From Ryuthela nishihirai (taxonomy: Eukaryota > Arthropoda > Arachnida > Araneae > Heptathelidae), in NCBI GenBank assembly GCA_038380435.1, contig JAWZYU010000006.1, positions 37,760,501 through 37,824,500 of the forward strand: a stretch of 64,000 nucleotides of DNA, given 5' to 3'. Position 1 is the stretch's first letter; each line of letters starts with the position of its first letter. The notes below the pieces were generated by a model. The model saw nothing but the letters and a program-made list of their open reading frames with translations, made no database searches and had not been told where the DNA came from. Position numbers and translations under genes: made by a program. Below are positions 1 to 11,983 of this stretch, one piece after another.

Positions 1-20
1 CCATCCATCTACCAGAAAGA

Positions 21-590
21 AGGTTTCCATTAGCAAAACGAGAGAAGTCAGAACAACTCATAAGGGACATTGAAGCTCAAAACATTATAGAACCATCATC
101 GAGCCCCTGAAAATCACTAGTGGTTTTTGTCGAGAAAAAGGATGGATCTATCCGAATTTGTGGGGATTACCGCAGACTGAATGATTTAACGAAAAAAACA
201 TGCTTTCCTTTACCCAGGATTGATGATACACTGGACACTCTGTCTGGGTCAGAATGGTTCTCGACTTTGGATTTGAAGAACGGTTATTGGCAAGTTGGTA
301 TGTATCCTGAAGATCGTGAAAAACCAGCTTTCACTACAGGAAATTGACTTTGGCAATTTAAAGTGATGCCATTTGGACTTTGCAACGCATCTTCAACGTT
401 TGAACGAGTAATGGAGTCGGTGCTCAAAGGTTTGTTTTGGGAGGTCTGTCAGATGTACTTGGAGGAGATGATCATTCTTGGAATCGATAAACATTTGAAA
501 AATCTTCGTCAAGTGTTTGAGAAACTTAGGACAGCCAAGCTAAACTGGGACCGATTAAGTGTAAACCGTTCAACAAGAAGTCATTGAATC
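21..590 (+). pseudogene. Ty3/gypsy reverse transcriptase fragment
   Basis: The reading starts in the usual run before the RT domain (PLAKRE, then EAQNIIEPSSSP), continues with KKDGSIRICGDYRRLN and the FSTLDLKNGYWQV block that carries the first catalytic Asp, and then MPFGLCNASSTFERVM. There is an in-frame TGA at about 109-111 where relatives normally have Trp, another break near 345-365, and the catalytic YxDD box reads YLEE (about 458-469), which should abolish polymerase activity. The enzyme would copy element RNA into DNA in the particle. The identification is secure; this copy is inactive. Confidence 0.9.
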
Positions 591-592
591 AA

Positions 593-658
593 GTCTTAAA
601 TCCTGGTGTAGTGATGACATGACCTTGGTCATGTCATCACTAAACCAGGATTCAAGAC
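593..658. repeat. Snap-back hairpin in the pol coding region
   Basis: Arms 593-624 and 627-658 are 32 bp each with two mismatches and a 2-base loop. The right arm is native pol coding sequence (reads HVITKPGFKT); the left arm is its inverted copy and replaces the expected coding sequence. This is a small inverted duplication and not a regulatory site. Confidence 0.85.
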
Positions 659-896
659 TGCTCCTAGTAAGATAGAAGTTGTGAGAGACTGGCTTCCACC
701 ATAGGATGTTCATCAACTTCGTAAGCTCATTGGACTTTGCACACACTATGGAAGATTTGCCAAGAGTTTCTCCATCCCAAGGTCCATTACATCGTCTGCC
801 AGAGGAGGGCCAGCGGTTCATGTGGACCACCGAATGTGAAGTAGCCTTTCAAAAAATGAAACAAGCTCAACAACAGTTAAAACGTCTGAAAAAAAA

Positions 897-1022
897 AATT
901 ATTGCTGACGCGACGGGAATCGAACCCGCAACTCTCCAGATTCATGCCAGAGAGCGCTCTCTCATGTTCTGGCATGAATCTGCAGAGTTGCAGGTTAGAA
1001 TCTCGTCGCGTCAGCAATGAAT
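897..1022. repeat. tRNA-like inverted-repeat (foldback) insertion
   Basis: Arms at about 897-950 and 966-1022 are near-perfect inverted copies around a short centre containing GAGCGCTCTC. On the minus strand the left arm reads like the 3' half of a tRNA, with a T-arm/B-box (GGTTCGATTCC) followed by CGTCGCGTCAGCA. The right arm carries a decayed version of the same box. It interrupts the Ty3 RNase H coding region. It is either a foldback derived from a tRNA-headed SINE or a processed tRNA fragment duplicated in inversion. Confidence 0.75.
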
Positions 1023-1286
1023 TTTTTCAGATGTTTTAACTATTTTTGAAGTCTATTTCTACATGTAATCTGTTAATTTACTATGGATGAAGTAAGCTCT
1101 TTCTACGGGACCAGTGTTAACCTATCCACAATCTGGTAAACAGTTTATATTAGCAAGTAACACAGGAGTTGGTGCTAAAGTAACACACGCATTGGTGCTG
1201 TACAACAAGACGGACAAGAAAGAGTTATTGCATATTTTAGTAAAACTTTATCCGAACCAGATCGAAATTATTGTGTCAAAGGAAAA

Positions 1287-1677
1287 GAGTTGGGTTGGGA
1301 TGTTTTACCTTTGAGCGGCACTTTTTTGCACACCATGGGCTAAATGGCCAGGTCACATGGAGCCTGAAGGCTCAGAGAAGGTTGGGGGAGGGGACCCACT
1401 GGAACAGCTGTTGAGAGACAGATGGTAGCCTCCCGTCAAGGCCATCCAGCGTGTTCTTTAACGTGCACATGGTATAGCTCTCCCGCACACGGGGCCACGG
1501 CTTTACGTCCCATCCGACGGACGGCGGCCTTTCCAAGCCCATCGGTGTCCCCTACTGATTGTGGACAGGGCAGGGAATTTTGCGGAGATAAATCTCAACG
1601 TTGACCCAGCTGGGACTCGAACCTGGGAACTACAGATTACGAGCCTGGCGCGTTACCGACTGAGCCACCCCCGCCCC
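1287..1677 (-). mobile_element. SINE-A, full length
   Basis: Reverse-oriented copy inside the Ty3 RNase H region. The tRNA-like head (B box GGTTCGAGTCC on the minus strand) is at the right end and the tail at the left. The target duplication CAAAGGAAAA is exact at 1277-1286 and 1678-1687. Confidence 0.93.
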
Positions 1678-1989
1678 CAAAGGAAAATAACTCTTTGCAA
1701 TAGGGAAAGCAATACAAAAACTTTTCATCATTATCTTTATGGCCAAACATTTTCCATTGGTACTGATCATGCTGCCATCAGGTGACTACTTAACTTAAAA
1801 ACCCCGAAGAACAAATTCCAGATGAATGCAGCGGTTACAAGAATACAATTTCTCTGTTGAGTATCGAAGTGGCAAGCAACACAGGAATGCAGATGCACTT
1901 TCTAGATGTCCATTCATTGTAACTATAAACATTGCTGTAACGAGAGAGTTGAGATATGATACTAACTAACGATATAATGCCCATAGACA

Positions 1990-2372
1990 TGGGGCGGGGG
2001 TGGCTCAGTCGCTGGCGCGCCAGGCTCGTAATCTGCAGTTCCCAGGTTCGAGTCCCAACTGGGTTAGCGTTGAGATTTATCTCCGCATAACTCCCCGCCC
2101 TGCCCACGGTCAGTAGGGGACACCGATGGGCTTGGAAAGGCCGCCGTCCGTCGTATGGGACTTTAAGCCGTGGCCCCGTGTGCGGGAGAGCCATACCCTG
2201 TGCACGTTAAAGAACACGCTGGATGGCCTTGACGGGATGCTACCATCTGTCTCCCAACAGCTGTTCCAGTGGGTCCCCTCCCCCAACCTTCTCTGAGCCT
2301 TCGGGATCCATGTGACCTGGCCATTTAGCCCGTGGTGTGCAAAAAAGTCCCGCTTAGAGGTAACCCAACCCA
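1990..2372 (+). mobile_element. SINE-A, full length
   Basis: The head starts GGGGCGGGGGTGGCTCAGTC and the B box GGTTCGAGTCC follows near 2045. The exact target duplication GCCCATAGACA lies at 1979-1989 and 2373-2383. It sits between the RNase H and integrase parts of the Ty3 remnant. Confidence 0.93.
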
Positions 2373-2449
2373 GCCCATAGACAATTAATATCAACGAAAG
2401 AAAACGGTCATACTCTTAACATCTGGTGCTCAATAGAAATCAGAAAGGT

Positions 2450-3725
2450 CCAACTAGAAGATGAAGATATAAGGCCAATAATAGATCTGATTGAAAAATC
2501 TGATATAAGACATAATCGGTCACAAATATCGAGATATAACCCAGCTATTGGATGCAGTGGGACTCATTAAAAGTGAAAGATGGTGTATTATACAGAAGAG
2601 GAGAGAATTCTACTTGACAACTGATCTGTTGGCAGATAATCCTTCCTCGCTGCAGAGAGGGAACTAGTGATGAAAGATGTGCATGATGGTGTCACTGGAG
2701 GACACTTCGGTGTTAATAAGACATTAGTGAAAGACAGAGAACGATTTCATTGGCTGAAAAATAGGGCAGACGTTGAAAGACGGCGTAAACAATGTGAGGC
2801 CTGTACAGCAAAAAAAGGCCATAAAACTAGGTAGGAGTCGGGGAAAGCTGCAAACATATAACATTGGAGATTCTTTTGAGAGAATAGCCATTGATGTAAT
2901 GTCTCCGTTTCCTAGGAATGATGATGGAAATCGCTATTTATTAGTGGTAATGGATTATTTCACAAAGTGGCCTGAGGTCTATCCCATCCAAGATCAGGAG
3001 GCAGCAATAGTTGCAGAGATGATAGTGAATAATTTGATTAGTAGGTACAGTGTACCTTTACAACTCCACCCAGATCAAGGACGGAATTTTGAATCCAATG
3101 TATTTAAAGGTATATGCTAACTGTTAGGCATTCAGAAAATCAGAGCAACTCCCGACATCCCAGTCGGATGGTGGTTGAGAGATTAAAAAAATGATAATTG
3201 CACAACATTTAGAATTGTTTATCGATAATCATCAACGTGACTGGGGATCGCCACATACCACTGTTTTTGTTGGCATACAGGACACCAGTGCACAAATAAC
3301 TGGACAGACACCGTCTATGGTGTTCTTTGGAAGAGAATTACGTCTTCCCTGTGACCTTTCATATGATCGGCCTGAAGCAGTGTCTGTATCCACACACACA
3401 ATATGTACAAGAACTATAACAACGACTAGAAGAAATCCATCACTCCGTCAGACATAAACATCAACTTGGCGAGCGAGAGAATCAAAACGAGGTACGACAG
3501 TAAAACAAATGGATCTGCTTTCAATCTGGGAGATCTTGTCTGGCTGTACAATCCATATAGAAAGAAGAGACTTTCTCCAAAATTTCAGAAACCTTGGGAA
3601 GGTAGTAAACAGTATACGGTAGTAAACAGGATTAGCGACGTGGTGTATCGCATTGGTCGACGTCCCGACTACAAAGTTTAAGGTGGTTCACCTGGATCGT
3701 TTGGTCCCATTTCATCGAAGAAGTG
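2450..3725 (+). pseudogene. Ty3/gypsy integrase fragment (zinc finger, core, C-terminus)
   Basis: At 2668-2820 an H2C2 zinc-binding segment is readable (HDGVTGGHFG, later CEACTAKKG). The catalytic core follows from about 2880: AIDVMSPFP holds the first Asp, YLLVVMDYFTKWPE is typical, and LHPDQGRNFES holds the second Asp. A TAA stop at 3118 and an in-frame TGA at about 3175 (SDGG then stop then EI) lie before the normal position of the catalytic Glu. The C-terminal part (3191-3681) has the NLGDLVWLYNP and LSPKFQKPWEG motifs of Ty3 integrases and ends in another frame with VVHLDRLVPFHRR. It would join element DNA to the genome; this copy is inactive. Confidence 0.88.
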
Positions 3726-4265
3726 AATAAGTTTCGGAATTCAGAACTGTTCGGGACGGAAGGGTCAGTATTATGAGAGGAAAATGAGCAACAATAACAA
3801 ACAACAAAAAGCAAATAAAACAGGAACAAGTGCCATTTAATGCTCTTGTTATGCTTCAGCGCGAAAATTTCGTCATTAATTTGTTGGAACAGAGAGAGAC
3901 TGAATAATAACGAATTGAGTGAACATTGGAAGTTTACAGTAAAGAGTTGATTTGTCTTTTTTTAGTGGCATTTTGTGTTATGCATTCGAAAAGAAGGTAT
4001 TTGAGTGAAGCTGAGTGGTTTGTTGTTTGAGAAAAGTTGAGTAGCTAGTTTTTGAAAAGATTCCAGCGAAATTAGCATTATGAAACCTAATTTTGGTGGC
4101 AGAAATGTGTCGAAGAAGTCTGCTAGTAGAAAAGCAAAGAAAGTTGCCGACGAAATATTTAGTGTGAAATGTAGAACTGAAAGGACAAACTTGGTAACTT
4201 ATAGGTATATGGACAAAGGTAAATGTGTCGCTTATTGAATGGTTTAATAAGATTCTCTTTATGCT
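3726..4265. other. Ty3 3' flank, possible LTR; no gene
   Basis: AT-rich, with a purine run at about 3774-3786 that could be a polypurine tract. Near 4092 TTTTGGTGGCAGAA resembles the sequence just after a 5' LTR in many Ty3 elements, so the stretch between may be an LTR. No second LTR copy lies in the window to prove it. Confidence 0.3.
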
Positions 4266-4925
4266 TTGACTAGAGTTTATAAGAAATGCAATGCAACTAT
4301 TTGAAATATAGTTAAGAATTGTAATACAACTATTTGAAATGTAGTTAAGAATTGTAATACATTGGATTGGATTGTTTTACCTCTGAGCGGCACTTTTTTT
4401 GCACACCATGGGCTAAATGGCCAGGTCACATGGACCCCGAAGGCTCAGAGAAGGTTGGGGGAGGGGGACCCACTGGACCAGCTGTTGGGAGACAGATGGT
4501 AGCCTCCCGTCAAGGCCATCCAGCGTGTTCTTTAACGTGCACAGGGTATGGCTCTCCCGCACACGGGGCCACGGCTTAACGTCCCATCCGACGGACGGTA
4601 GTTTTCCAGGCTCATCGGTGTCCCCTACTGACCGTGGGCAGGGCGGGGAATTATGCGGAGATAAATCTCAACGCTGACCCAGCTGGGACTCGAACCTGGG
4701 AACTACAGATTACGAGCCTGGCGCGCTACCGACTGAACCACCCCCGCCCCAGAATTGTAATACAACTATTTGAAATGTAGTTAAGAATTGTAATACAACT
4801 ATTTGAAATGTAGTTAAGAATTGTAATAGCACTATTTGAAATGTATTTAAGAATTGTAATGCAACTCTTTGAAATGCAGTGAAGAATTGTAATACAACTA
4901 TTTGAAATATAGTTCAGAATTGTGA
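4266..4925. repeat. 33-bp minisatellite split by a SINE
   Basis: Units follow AATTGTAATACAACTATTTG plus about 13 more bases ending GTTAAG. About three lie left of the SINE at 4361-4750 and about five to its right. The units continue directly across the insertion, so the array is older than the SINE. Confidence 0.9.
4361..4750 (-). mobile_element. SINE-A, full length, in a minisatellite
   Basis: Exact 13-bp target duplication AGAATTGTAATAC at 4348-4360 and 4751-4763. The tail on the left shows the repeated ATTGG unit (CCAAT in sense), a useful marker of the family's 3' end. Confidence 0.93.
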
Positions 4926-5094
4926 AACATTATTTTGATGGTTTAATTTCAACATGATGGTAGGTAAATTTGTGTTAAGGTGAAATTGTTATTTGTGATG
5001 CAATTACCTTTGTAATGAAATTAGTTCATTTATCATTTAGTTGGTAATTATTTTTTGAACTCACGCTCAATCTCCTATTTAAAAATTGTAACTT

Positions 5095-5400
5095 TATCAA
5101 CTGCATGGTCTGCACGCTCTTCTGATTTGAATCCACTGGATTCCTTCTTATGGTGACACATTAAGGCTGATGTGTACACTAACCCCGGTTCCTAACGAAA
5201 AAGCTCTTCACGAGCGGATCATGGATTCACGAGCTTTCCAAAACTGTACGACGTCGATGAGAAGACGTTGTGAGGCGTGTATTGCTATTTATGCGGTATT
5301 ATTAAGGAGGCCATTTCTAACACTTGCGCTGATGTAGATTTACATAATTGTCCTCATCGATCACTTACAGTGTGGTGTAATAAATGGAATAAAAATTAAT
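5095..5400 (+). pseudogene. Tc1/mariner-superfamily transposase C-terminal fragment
   Basis: The translation shows ARSSDLNPLDSFLW followed by HIKADVYTNP, the conserved block around the last catalytic acidic residue of Tc1/mariner-type DDE transposases (relatives read S-P-D-L-N-P-L-D-x-F-L-W-G). A further 70 residues with stops reach CNKWNKN near 5390. No terminal inverted repeat is visible. It is a relic of one transposase end, too short to place in a family. Confidence 0.65.
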
Positions 5401-5460
5401 TAACTTCACAGGCAGTCTCTTACTTACTTGCACCCTTAAAATGTGGTATAACACGAAAGG

Positions 5461-5849
5461 TTGGGTGTCTTACCTCTGAGCGGCACTTTTTTGCACACCA
5501 TGGGCTAAATGGCCAGGTCACATGGACCCCGAAGACTCAGAGAAGGTTGGGGGAGGGGACCCACTGGAACAGCTGTTGGGAGACAGATGGTAGCCTCCCG
5601 TCAAGGCCATCCAGCGTGATCTTCAACGTGCACAGGGTATGGCTCTCCCACACACGGGGCCACGGCTTAACGTCCCATCCGACGGACGGCGGCCTTTCCA
5701 AGCCCATCGGTGTCCCCTACTGACCGTGGGCAGGGGGGGGGGGGGAATTTTGCGGAGATAAATCTCAACGCTGACTCAGCTGAGACTCGAACCTGGGAAC
5801 TACAGATTACGAACCTGGCGCGCTACCGACTGAGCCACCCCCGCCCCAA
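5461..5849 (-). mobile_element. SINE-A, full length
   Basis: Flanked by ACGAAAGG at 5453-5460 and 5850-5857. The internal GC-rich part has grown into a run of 13 Gs near 5731-5744, where other copies read GGGCAGGGCGGGG. Confidence 0.9.
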
Positions 5850-5987
5850 ACGAAAGGGTAGCGCGTCTGGCCCAATGATCATAGGCACTTTTCCTATCAG
5901 TATGAGCACTAGTTTCGCATGTTCCCAAAGTTTGACTAGACCTTTTAGAAACACCCTGTATAGCAGGTGTGTCAACTTCATATATAC

Positions 5988-6364
5988 TGGGGAAGGGGTG
6001 CTCAATCAGTAGTGCGCCAGCCTTGTAATCTGCAATTCCCAGGTTCGAGTCTCACCTGGGCCAGCTTTTAGATTTATCTCTGTAAAATCCCTTGCCCTGT
6101 CCTCGGTCAGCAGGGGACACCGATGGGTTTGGAAAGGCGGCCGTACATCGGATGGAACGTTAAGCCGTGTGCGGGAGAACCATACCTTGTGCACGTTAAG
6201 GAACACGCTGTATACCATTCATACGGGAGGCTACCATCTGCGTCCCAACAATTGTCTAGTGTGACCCCTTCCCCCAACCTTCTCTGAGCTTTCGGGGTTC
6301 CTATGACCTGTTATTTAGTCTATTGTGTGCAAAAAAGTTCCGCTTAGAGGAAAAACAACTCAAC
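5988..6364 (+). mobile_element. SINE-A, old diverged copy
   Basis: Head, B box (GGTTCGAGTCTC) and tail are all recognisable, but many substitutions and small deletions are present and no target duplication survives. Confidence 0.85.
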
Positions 6365-6903
6365 TCTCACAACAACCAATTTTCTTGTCTGTTATACAAA
6401 TATCAAATTTCAACTCATTTATTTCAATCTACAAGTTTTTTCGCTTTTTTTAAGTTTTCAGCGAAAAAGTTGACAGATTCTTGAAGTACATATATAGTTT
6501 TCAAAATGACTCATACATTACAATAACGAAAGTACCTTTTTAATTTTTTTCCAAAGAGAGCAAAAATCATTTGCTATTTTATCATGTATTCAAAAGCAGA
6601 CTGTAGTACAGAAATTTAGGAGCTACCGTTTTTTTAAAACGTAACAGAAATTCGACTCGTGGAAGATTTGAAATATTCTTCATACTGAATTCGAAAACAA
6701 TAACAAGTCGGAAAATAAGAAATGACAAATAACAGTTTTTATTAAAATATTCATAATGAATTTTGTGAAAACGAATACTTGTACAAAACAAACCACTGTG
6801 CTGTAGATTAAAAAGTATCCAGTGGCTCACCATCGATTTCTCCTGTAACAGAGTTATTAAAAAATATGACACCACAAATGTGCATATTAAATAAATTGGA
6901 TTT
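6365..6903. other. AT-rich spacer, nothing recognised
   Basis: No repeat, conserved coding block or RNA gene seen. The open frames here are short and low in complexity. Confidence 0.5.
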
Positions 6904-7275
6904 CTGTTTTAACTCTAAGCGACGTGTCTTTGTACACAGTGGACTAAACAGCCAAGTCACAAGGACCCTAAGGGCTTAGAGAGAAGGTTGGGAGAATGGA
7001 ACACACTGGACAGCTGTTGGGAGACAGATGGTAACCTCCCGTCAAGGCCATCCAGCGTGTTCTCTAACGAGCACAGGGTATGGCTCTCCCATACATGAGG
7101 TCACGGCTTAACATCTCATCCAACGGATGACGGCCTTTCCAAGCCCATCGGTTCATCTATTGACCGAGAGCAGGGCGGGGAATTTTGCGGAGATAAATCT
7201 CAACGCTGACCCAGCTGGGACTCGAACCTGTAGATTACGAGCCTGGCGCGCTACCGACTGAGTCACCCCCGCCCC
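6904..7275 (-). mobile_element. SINE-A, diverged, abutting a foldback MITE
   Basis: Reverse copy with an 11-base gap beside the B box (GACTCGAACCTG then TAGATTACGAG). Its head end runs straight into FB-260 at 7276, whose outer terminus is missing, so the SINE or a deletion removed it. Confidence 0.88.
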
Positions 7276-7480
7276 GATTGAGACAATGAGACTGCGTAGT
7301 TGATGAAACTATGACTCTCATCGATCATTGGCTGATTAAACTATCAGTCACTTTTTAATCAACCAAGGATCTATGATGTAATTGCTGATTCATGACACTA
7401 TCGGCTGATTGACAAGTAATTGATAGTTCTGCAAGTCAATGGCCTTCAGGAATCATGGATGTCTCAACTGCACAAGCTCA
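7276..7480. mobile_element. FB-260 foldback MITE, truncated
   Basis: Begins inside the terminal repeat (ATTGAGACAATGAGACTGCG), contains the internal GATCATTGGCTGATT motifs, and ends with the inverted counterpart (GATGTCTCAACTGCACAAG). Only one end is complete. Confidence 0.75.
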
Positions 7481-7652
7481 ATATCCCGATTGATTCCAGT
7501 AACGCATCGCGCCTGCTACCAATTATAATTGCCACGAACAATATAAAAATTGTCTTAGTACAATATTACGAGCTGTACTATAGAGATAATCTCCTTTTAA
7601 CCCGAGCAATGCATTCCGAAGATATTCGCGTTAAAAGGAGGCATTTTTTATT

Positions 7653-8044
7653 TTGGGACGTCGGTGGGTGAGTCGGTACCTCGCCTGGCTGGTAATCTAC
7701 AGTTTCCAGGTTCGAGTCTCACCTGGGCCAGCATTGATAATTATCTCCGCAAAACTCCCCGCTGTACCCTCGTTCAGTAGATGACACCGTCGGGCCTGAA
7801 AAGGCTGCCGTCCGTCGGATGGGACTTTAAGCAGTGGCCCCGTGTACAGGAAAGTCATATTCTATGCACTTTAAAGAACACGCTGGATGGCCTTGAGGGC
7901 AGCCTACCATCTGTCTCTCAACAGCTTCTCCAGTGTGTTTCCTTCCCCCAACCTTCTTCGAACTCTCGGGGTCCTTGTGATCTGGCCATTTAGTCCATTG
8001 TGTGCAAAACATTCAGAGGTAAAACAAACATAAAACAACCCAAC
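7653..8044 (+). mobile_element. SINE-A, old diverged copy
   Basis: Head GTGGGTGAGTCGGTACCTCG, B box GGTTCGAGTCTC and tail AGAGGTAAAACAAAC are present. No clear target duplication. A hairpin with arms CTCCTTTTAAC/GTTAAAAGGAG (about 7591-7641) lies just before it. Confidence 0.85.
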
Positions 8045-8850
8045 TAATTTTTTGTTTTCTTTTTTTTTTTGCATATCTTATTGTTCTTTTATTTAAAAAT
8101 TATATTAATTCAAATTAAAAAAAAAACAGCGTAAGGAGAGTTTATTTTATTTTTATGGGGGGGGGGGGCGAAGAAGAAAATACAAAAATTTGGGAGTCAA
8201 ATGTAAAAAAAAAAACTTTCTTCTCAGTTTCCAAAACAGTTATGCAAATTTATGTTCGATATCTTAGGAGCCATTCAAACGCAATTTGAATATTAAGTCA
8301 ACTTTCGATAATATAATACAAGATATTATGCAATAGAATAACTTCACACCAGGGAGAACACTGCTATCCTCCTGAGTTAAAGCCGAAGTGTTGTTGTTTT
8401 CCCTTTTCCCCTAATAATCCGTCACTGTGGCGACAATTTGCGAGCGTTTTCTCCAAAGTTGTTGTTAAAGTTCATTGCGGACGTCTGCTTTAATTGCATT
8501 TAGAGTAGAGAAGTCGGCTTCGCATGCATTGGCTGATCCAAATGTTGTACTTAACTGCACAAAATGAATCTGCGAAGAGGTCTGTTGGCACATGTTGGTT
8601 GATCGGAACTTTCTACTTAACTACGTAAATGTCTCTGCAGTGACAGAGAGGGCCTTCACTTTCTGCATGTCGTAACTATGATAGCAATAGACGACATCTA
8701 ATGCAGAGGATTTTAGTCAGGAATTACAATTCCCCGCTTCTCATTCAACACGCCTGTTAAAACCGAAAAATGAATTGCTTACGCTGAATGCCATAAACAG
8801 TTAACAGTTTAAGGTCTAAGCCTAATGGATATGCTGCTTTCATTAACATG
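8045..8850. other. No gene seen; low-copy spacer
   Basis: Contains a 12-base G run near 8158 and a weak direct repeat (about 8518-8578 against 8582-8640, both with GGTTGATC/GGCTGATC and TACTTAACT). Nothing coding is supported. Confidence 0.45.
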
Positions 8851-10085
8851 CCTTTTATCGTTTCTTTTTCTAATATTGCTTTCCTTTTTTTTCACCTTTT
8901 CTGTCTAATATTACCTTCTTCTTGCTCTTTCCTTTCCTTTTAACACTGCTTTCATTCTTCCTTCCTTTTCACCTAATATTGTTTCCTTTCTTTTATTTTC
9001 TTTCTAATATTTGAATTTTTTTGTCTTTAATTTCTAATAATGTTTCCCATCTTCATTCGGTTTCGTTTTAATATTGCTTTCCTTTTTTTTCCGTTTCTTT
9101 CTAATGATCCTTTTGTTTCTACGTTGCTATCATAATTTCCTTTCTTTCCTAATATTCTTTCCTTCTTCATTCGTTTCCAATGATGTTTTCCTTCTTCTTT
9201 CCTTTCCTCTCTACTGTTTCTTTCCTTCTTTCCTTTTTAACGTTACTTTGCATTTCTTTTCCTTTCTAATGAAGCGTTCCTTCTTTTTTGCTTTCATTTC
9301 TAATATGGCTTTTTCTCCAGGTATGAATATGTTAATATTGCTTTCCAACTTTCCTTTCCAATGTTTCTTTACTTCCTTTCTAATGTTGCTTTCCTTTCTT
9401 TTCTAATGTTGCTCTCCATCTTCTTTCCTTTATAATGATCATTTTATTCTTCTAATATTGCCAATATTGCTCTCTAATATAATTCTTTCTAATATTGCTC
9501 TCATCTTTATTTCGTTTCCTTTCTAATATTGCTTTCCTTCTTATTTCTTTTCTAATGTTTCTTTACTTCGTTTCTAATACACTTTCCTTCTTCTTTCCTT
9601 TACTTTATAATGTTGCTCTTCTTCTTCTTTCATTTGTAATGTTGATTGCCTTCTTCCCTTTTCTTTCTAATATTGTTCTTATTTTCCTTTCGTTTCCTTT
9701 CTAATATTACTTTCCTTCTTCTTTCTTTTTTTCCTAATAATAACTTTCTCCTTCTTTTCTTTTTTCTAATAATACCTTTCTTCTTCTTCCCCTTTTATCT
9801 AATACCGCTTTCTTTCTTCTTTATTTTTTCTTCTTAGTGTCGCTTTCCTTCTTTCTTTTTCTTTTTAATATTGCTCTCATTTTCCTTTCGTTTCCTTTCT
9901 AGTATTACTTTCCTTCTTCTTTCCTTTTTTTAATAATAACCTTTTCCTCCTTTTCTTTTTTATAATAAAACTTTCCTTCTTCTTCCCTTTTATCTAATTT
10001 TGCTTTCCTTCTTCTTTACTTTTTTCTTCCCAATAGCGCTTACCTTCTTTCCTTTTCTTTCTAATATTACATTTCCTTCAGGTAT
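8850..10085. repeat. Pyrimidine-rich tandem repeat, ~1.2 kb
   Basis: Degenerate repetition of phrases such as TTTCCTTTCTAATATTGC and TTCCTTCTTC on the + strand, about 30 bases apart. The open frames in it (Phe/Leu/Ser rich) result from composition and are not proteins. Confidence 0.9.
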
Positions 10086-10735
10086 GAACAAACACCTTAG
10101 CAATGAAATACCTGTAACTCACCTTTTTCGTCCCTAGAAACGAAAATTGCATCTGTAATAATACACACATAAACTACATTTAATCCTTAGTTATGTTTTT
10201 TTCTGTCATCATAGTAAAGGCAAATGTTATAATCGAATATTGCTTCAAATTAATCGGAATAACGTAATTAAAATATGTTACTATTCAGTAGCATTCATTT
10301 CTCATACATTTAAAATATTTGATATCAAATTCCGCTGTGGCAAATTAGGACTGGAACCAGGGAGGCGAGCAAGAGGTCATGACCCTTTTAGAATGCTAGT
10401 AAAAGGTAATAGAGGCAAAAATTATTAAACATGTATATTCAATGCAGTTTTCAATAAATTTCAAAGACCTCTAAAAGCAGAGAGAAATGTTATATTTTAA
10501 TGGAAATCTGGTCATTTTTTTATAAATGCCCTCCCAGCAATAACAGAATTTTTTTTTATCGATTTCTCAGATAATTTACTTTTTTGTAATTCTGATTCGT
10601 CCAACTTTTTTTCCCACAAGGTAAGCAATTTTACACTTAACAAAAATATACATTCAAACGGAGGATTAGAAAGGATTTTTGGAAGGTGGTATGATTAAAA
10701 AAGTGCCTTTAATGTTAATTATATACACAGCGTGA
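10086..10735. other. AT-rich spacer, nothing recognised
   Basis: No coding block, tandem array or known repeat family detected between the pyrimidine tract and the mariner remnant. Confidence 0.45.
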
Positions 10736-10867
10736 TCATTTAATTCGTGGACAGAAGCAAAATGTTACATTAAATGTCAACCACTGAATCTTCCTGGCAT
10801 TTTTCCTTTTCAAAATACTCTCCGTTGAACTTCATACATTTTTGCCATCGTTGTACCCATGCATTAA

Positions 10868-11983
<1,116 letters not shown>

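Larger units (their letters stand above)
627..1925 (+). pseudogene. Ty3/gypsy RT-RNase H connection and RNase H fragment
   Basis: From 636 the frame gives KTAPSKIEVVRDWLPP, then the GLCTHYGRFAKSFS-type stretch in another frame, PLHRLPEEGQRFMWT and CEVAFQKMKQA. After a hairpin insertion (897-1022) the RNase H begins at about 1100 (VLTYPQSGKQFILASN, later AYFSKTLSEPDRNYCV). A SINE splits it at 1287-1677, and it resumes with HYLYGQTFSIGTDHAAIRW and ends with NADALSRCP near 1892-1917, the usual end of the Ty3 RNase H/tether region. Several frameshifts separate these blocks. RNase H would remove the RNA strand during reverse transcription; this copy cannot encode an intact one. Confidence 0.85.
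1..3725 (+). mobile_element. Ty3/gypsy LTR retrotransposon, degraded pol region
   Basis: Successive + strand fragments read, in order, as reverse transcriptase, RNase H, H2C2 zinc finger, integrase core and integrase C-terminus, which is the Ty3/gypsy order. The gag and protease part lies left of the window. Frames are broken by stops, small indels, two SINE-A insertions (1287-1677 and 1990-2372) and two hairpins (593-658 and 897-1022), so the copy is dead. Both SINEs are flanked by target duplications and the pol reading resumes after them, so they came after this copy integrated. Family assignment is from motif order; the clade within Ty3 is not resolved. Confidence 0.9.

Noticed and set aside
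5095..5400. Functional Tc1 transposase
   Set aside because: Only the C-terminal third is present and stops interrupt it.
9074..9837. Hydrophobic Phe/Leu-rich frames as membrane proteins
   Set aside because: They arise from pyrimidine-rich tandem DNA; composition alone explains them.
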